From: Theocolax elegans
Lineage: Eukaryota; Arthropoda; Insecta; Hymenoptera; Cerocephalidae
DNA length: 64,000 bases
NCBI GenBank assembly: GCA_026168455.1
Contig: CM047426.1
Span: 35,213,058 to 35,277,057, forward strand
Direction: 5' to 3'
The position numbers were made by a program, and so were the translations under genes. Below, in pieces: positions 63,158 through 64,000 of this stretch. The notes below the pieces were generated by a model that ran no database searches, was not told the origin of the DNA, and saw only the letters and a program-made list of their open reading frames with translations. Numbering within the stretch: position 1 is the first letter of the stretch; each line of letters begins with the position of its first letter.

Positions 63158-63537
63158 AAGAGAGAGAGAGGGGGAGAGAGAGAGAAGTGCGAAATGGATT
63201 GCAAAAGATGATAAATTCAATCTGTCGGTCCGTCTCACGCGTGCACGCACGTGCGTAGCTCGCTTAACTTCATGGGAGGAGGAGGAGAAGGAGGAGGAAG
63301 AGGAGGAGAAGAGAACCAGTTCGATAAAGTCCGCTTGAATTTTTGGAAATTCGGCGCGGTTTGAAATTAAAAGTGTTTTATGCGAGCGGAGCCTTAAAGT
63401 GATCGCAAGGATGATCGAAAAAAACCGAGGAACGAAATGAGAAAGGAGTAGAAGGAGAGAAAGAGAGAGAAAGAGAGAGAAGGAGAGAGAAGGAGAGGGA
63501 GAGGGTAGGGAGAGAGAGGGAGAGAGAGGGAAAGAAG
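63158..63537. repeat. Series of purine tracts: (GA)n, (GGA)n and GA-rich
   Basis: Three blocks: GA with a G run at 63159-63187; GGA/GAA triplets at 63274-63312; and a GA/GGGA tract of about 87 bp at 63451-63537 interrupted by a single T near 63506. Glu-rich and Ser/Leu-rich frames here follow from the repeats. Confidence 0.85.
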
Positions 63538-64000
63538 TGAGACTGCAATATTATTATAAGGACCAGTTTTCGTTTCGGCTCGAGTTGCTCGACCATGCCA
63601 GATTTCGTTTCTTCTTTTTTTCTCCCGTCGATTCTACTTTTTTTCTTTTTCTCTCTACATCTTTCTTGTTTCTTTACTCTTTCTTGGTGTAGCCCTTCCT
63701 CTTTTCAATCTTTTTTGCGTCTCGTTTTATCCATTCTCCACGGCGCGTCTCTCTTTTTCTCTCGTCCCTCCCATTCGATTTTCACCCACTGCCGCTTCTG
63801 CTGCGCGGACCTTCGAGTAAATTTACATTCACATTCGTTAATCTGACAACCGGTGAAGCGTATACCTACTTACTTTGAGACCTGCACATAGGTGATTTTT
63901 ACTTTTTTCCGCGTTTATTCGAAGGATTGGTGGACTGTTTTATTTTCTTAGTACTTATCCAATATTTGCAATAATAACCAAATCTTCTCAAGTTTTATCT
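63538..64000. other. Pyrimidine-rich non-coding end of window
   Basis: From about 63600 to 63780 the plus strand is T/C-rich, the reverse of the purine tracts just upstream. The 83-codon Phe/Ser/Leu-rich frame is a composition artefact. The last 100 bases are AT-rich. Confidence 0.5.

Overview
The window looks like nuclear DNA of an insect. It is AT-rich, has many CpG and CG-rich words, carries abundant (GA/CT)n microsatellites, and holds an insect-type BEL/Pao LTR retrotransposon. The base composition and microsatellite style suggest a hymenopteran such as an ant or bee. That is inference only, because no host gene could be identified to anchor the species.

Bases 55-15390 are one large composite mobile element: LTR - gag/pol - LTR - gag/pol - LTR. 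It is a tandem dimer of a BEL/Pao element with a period of about 7.05 kb. The three LTRs (55-1289, 7105-8340, 14157-15390; 1234-1236 bp) begin TG, end CA and are almost identical. A 5-bp target duplication, GATCT, flanks only the outside of the whole array (50-54 and 15391-15395). The middle LTR is bounded by the polypurine tract on one side and the primer-binding site on the other. The array therefore behaves as one insertion that was, or became, a dimer.

Each unit has a primer-binding site, a leader of about 0.58 kb, a 420-codon gag (DUF1759-type region plus Cys/His knuckles) and a pol with retropepsin, reverse transcriptase, RNase H, integrase and C-terminal domain. Gag and pol lie in the same frame. 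They are separated by one UGA followed by CUAG, which is the well-known leaky-stop context, and by 18 open codons, so UGA readthrough is the likely way the Gag-Pol polyprotein is made. Copy 2 (8341-14156) is intact. Copy 1 (1290-7104) has three one-base homopolymer length changes in the second half of pol, which stop or shift the frame before and inside integrase.

Bases 15396-64000 are about 48.6 kb of non-coding sequence. AT-rich stretches alternate with more GC- and CpG-rich islands every 1-3 kb, and the islands often carry (GA)n or (CT)n tracts. I found no protein gene, tRNA, rRNA or CRISPR array that I can support there. The recognisable structures are two non-autonomous DNA transposons (22252-22689 with 66-bp terminal inverted repeats; 40075-40458, a fold-back element between TTAA duplications), several hairpins, G-quadruplex-type G/C runs and many microsatellites. 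The region is best read as intergenic or large-intron DNA.
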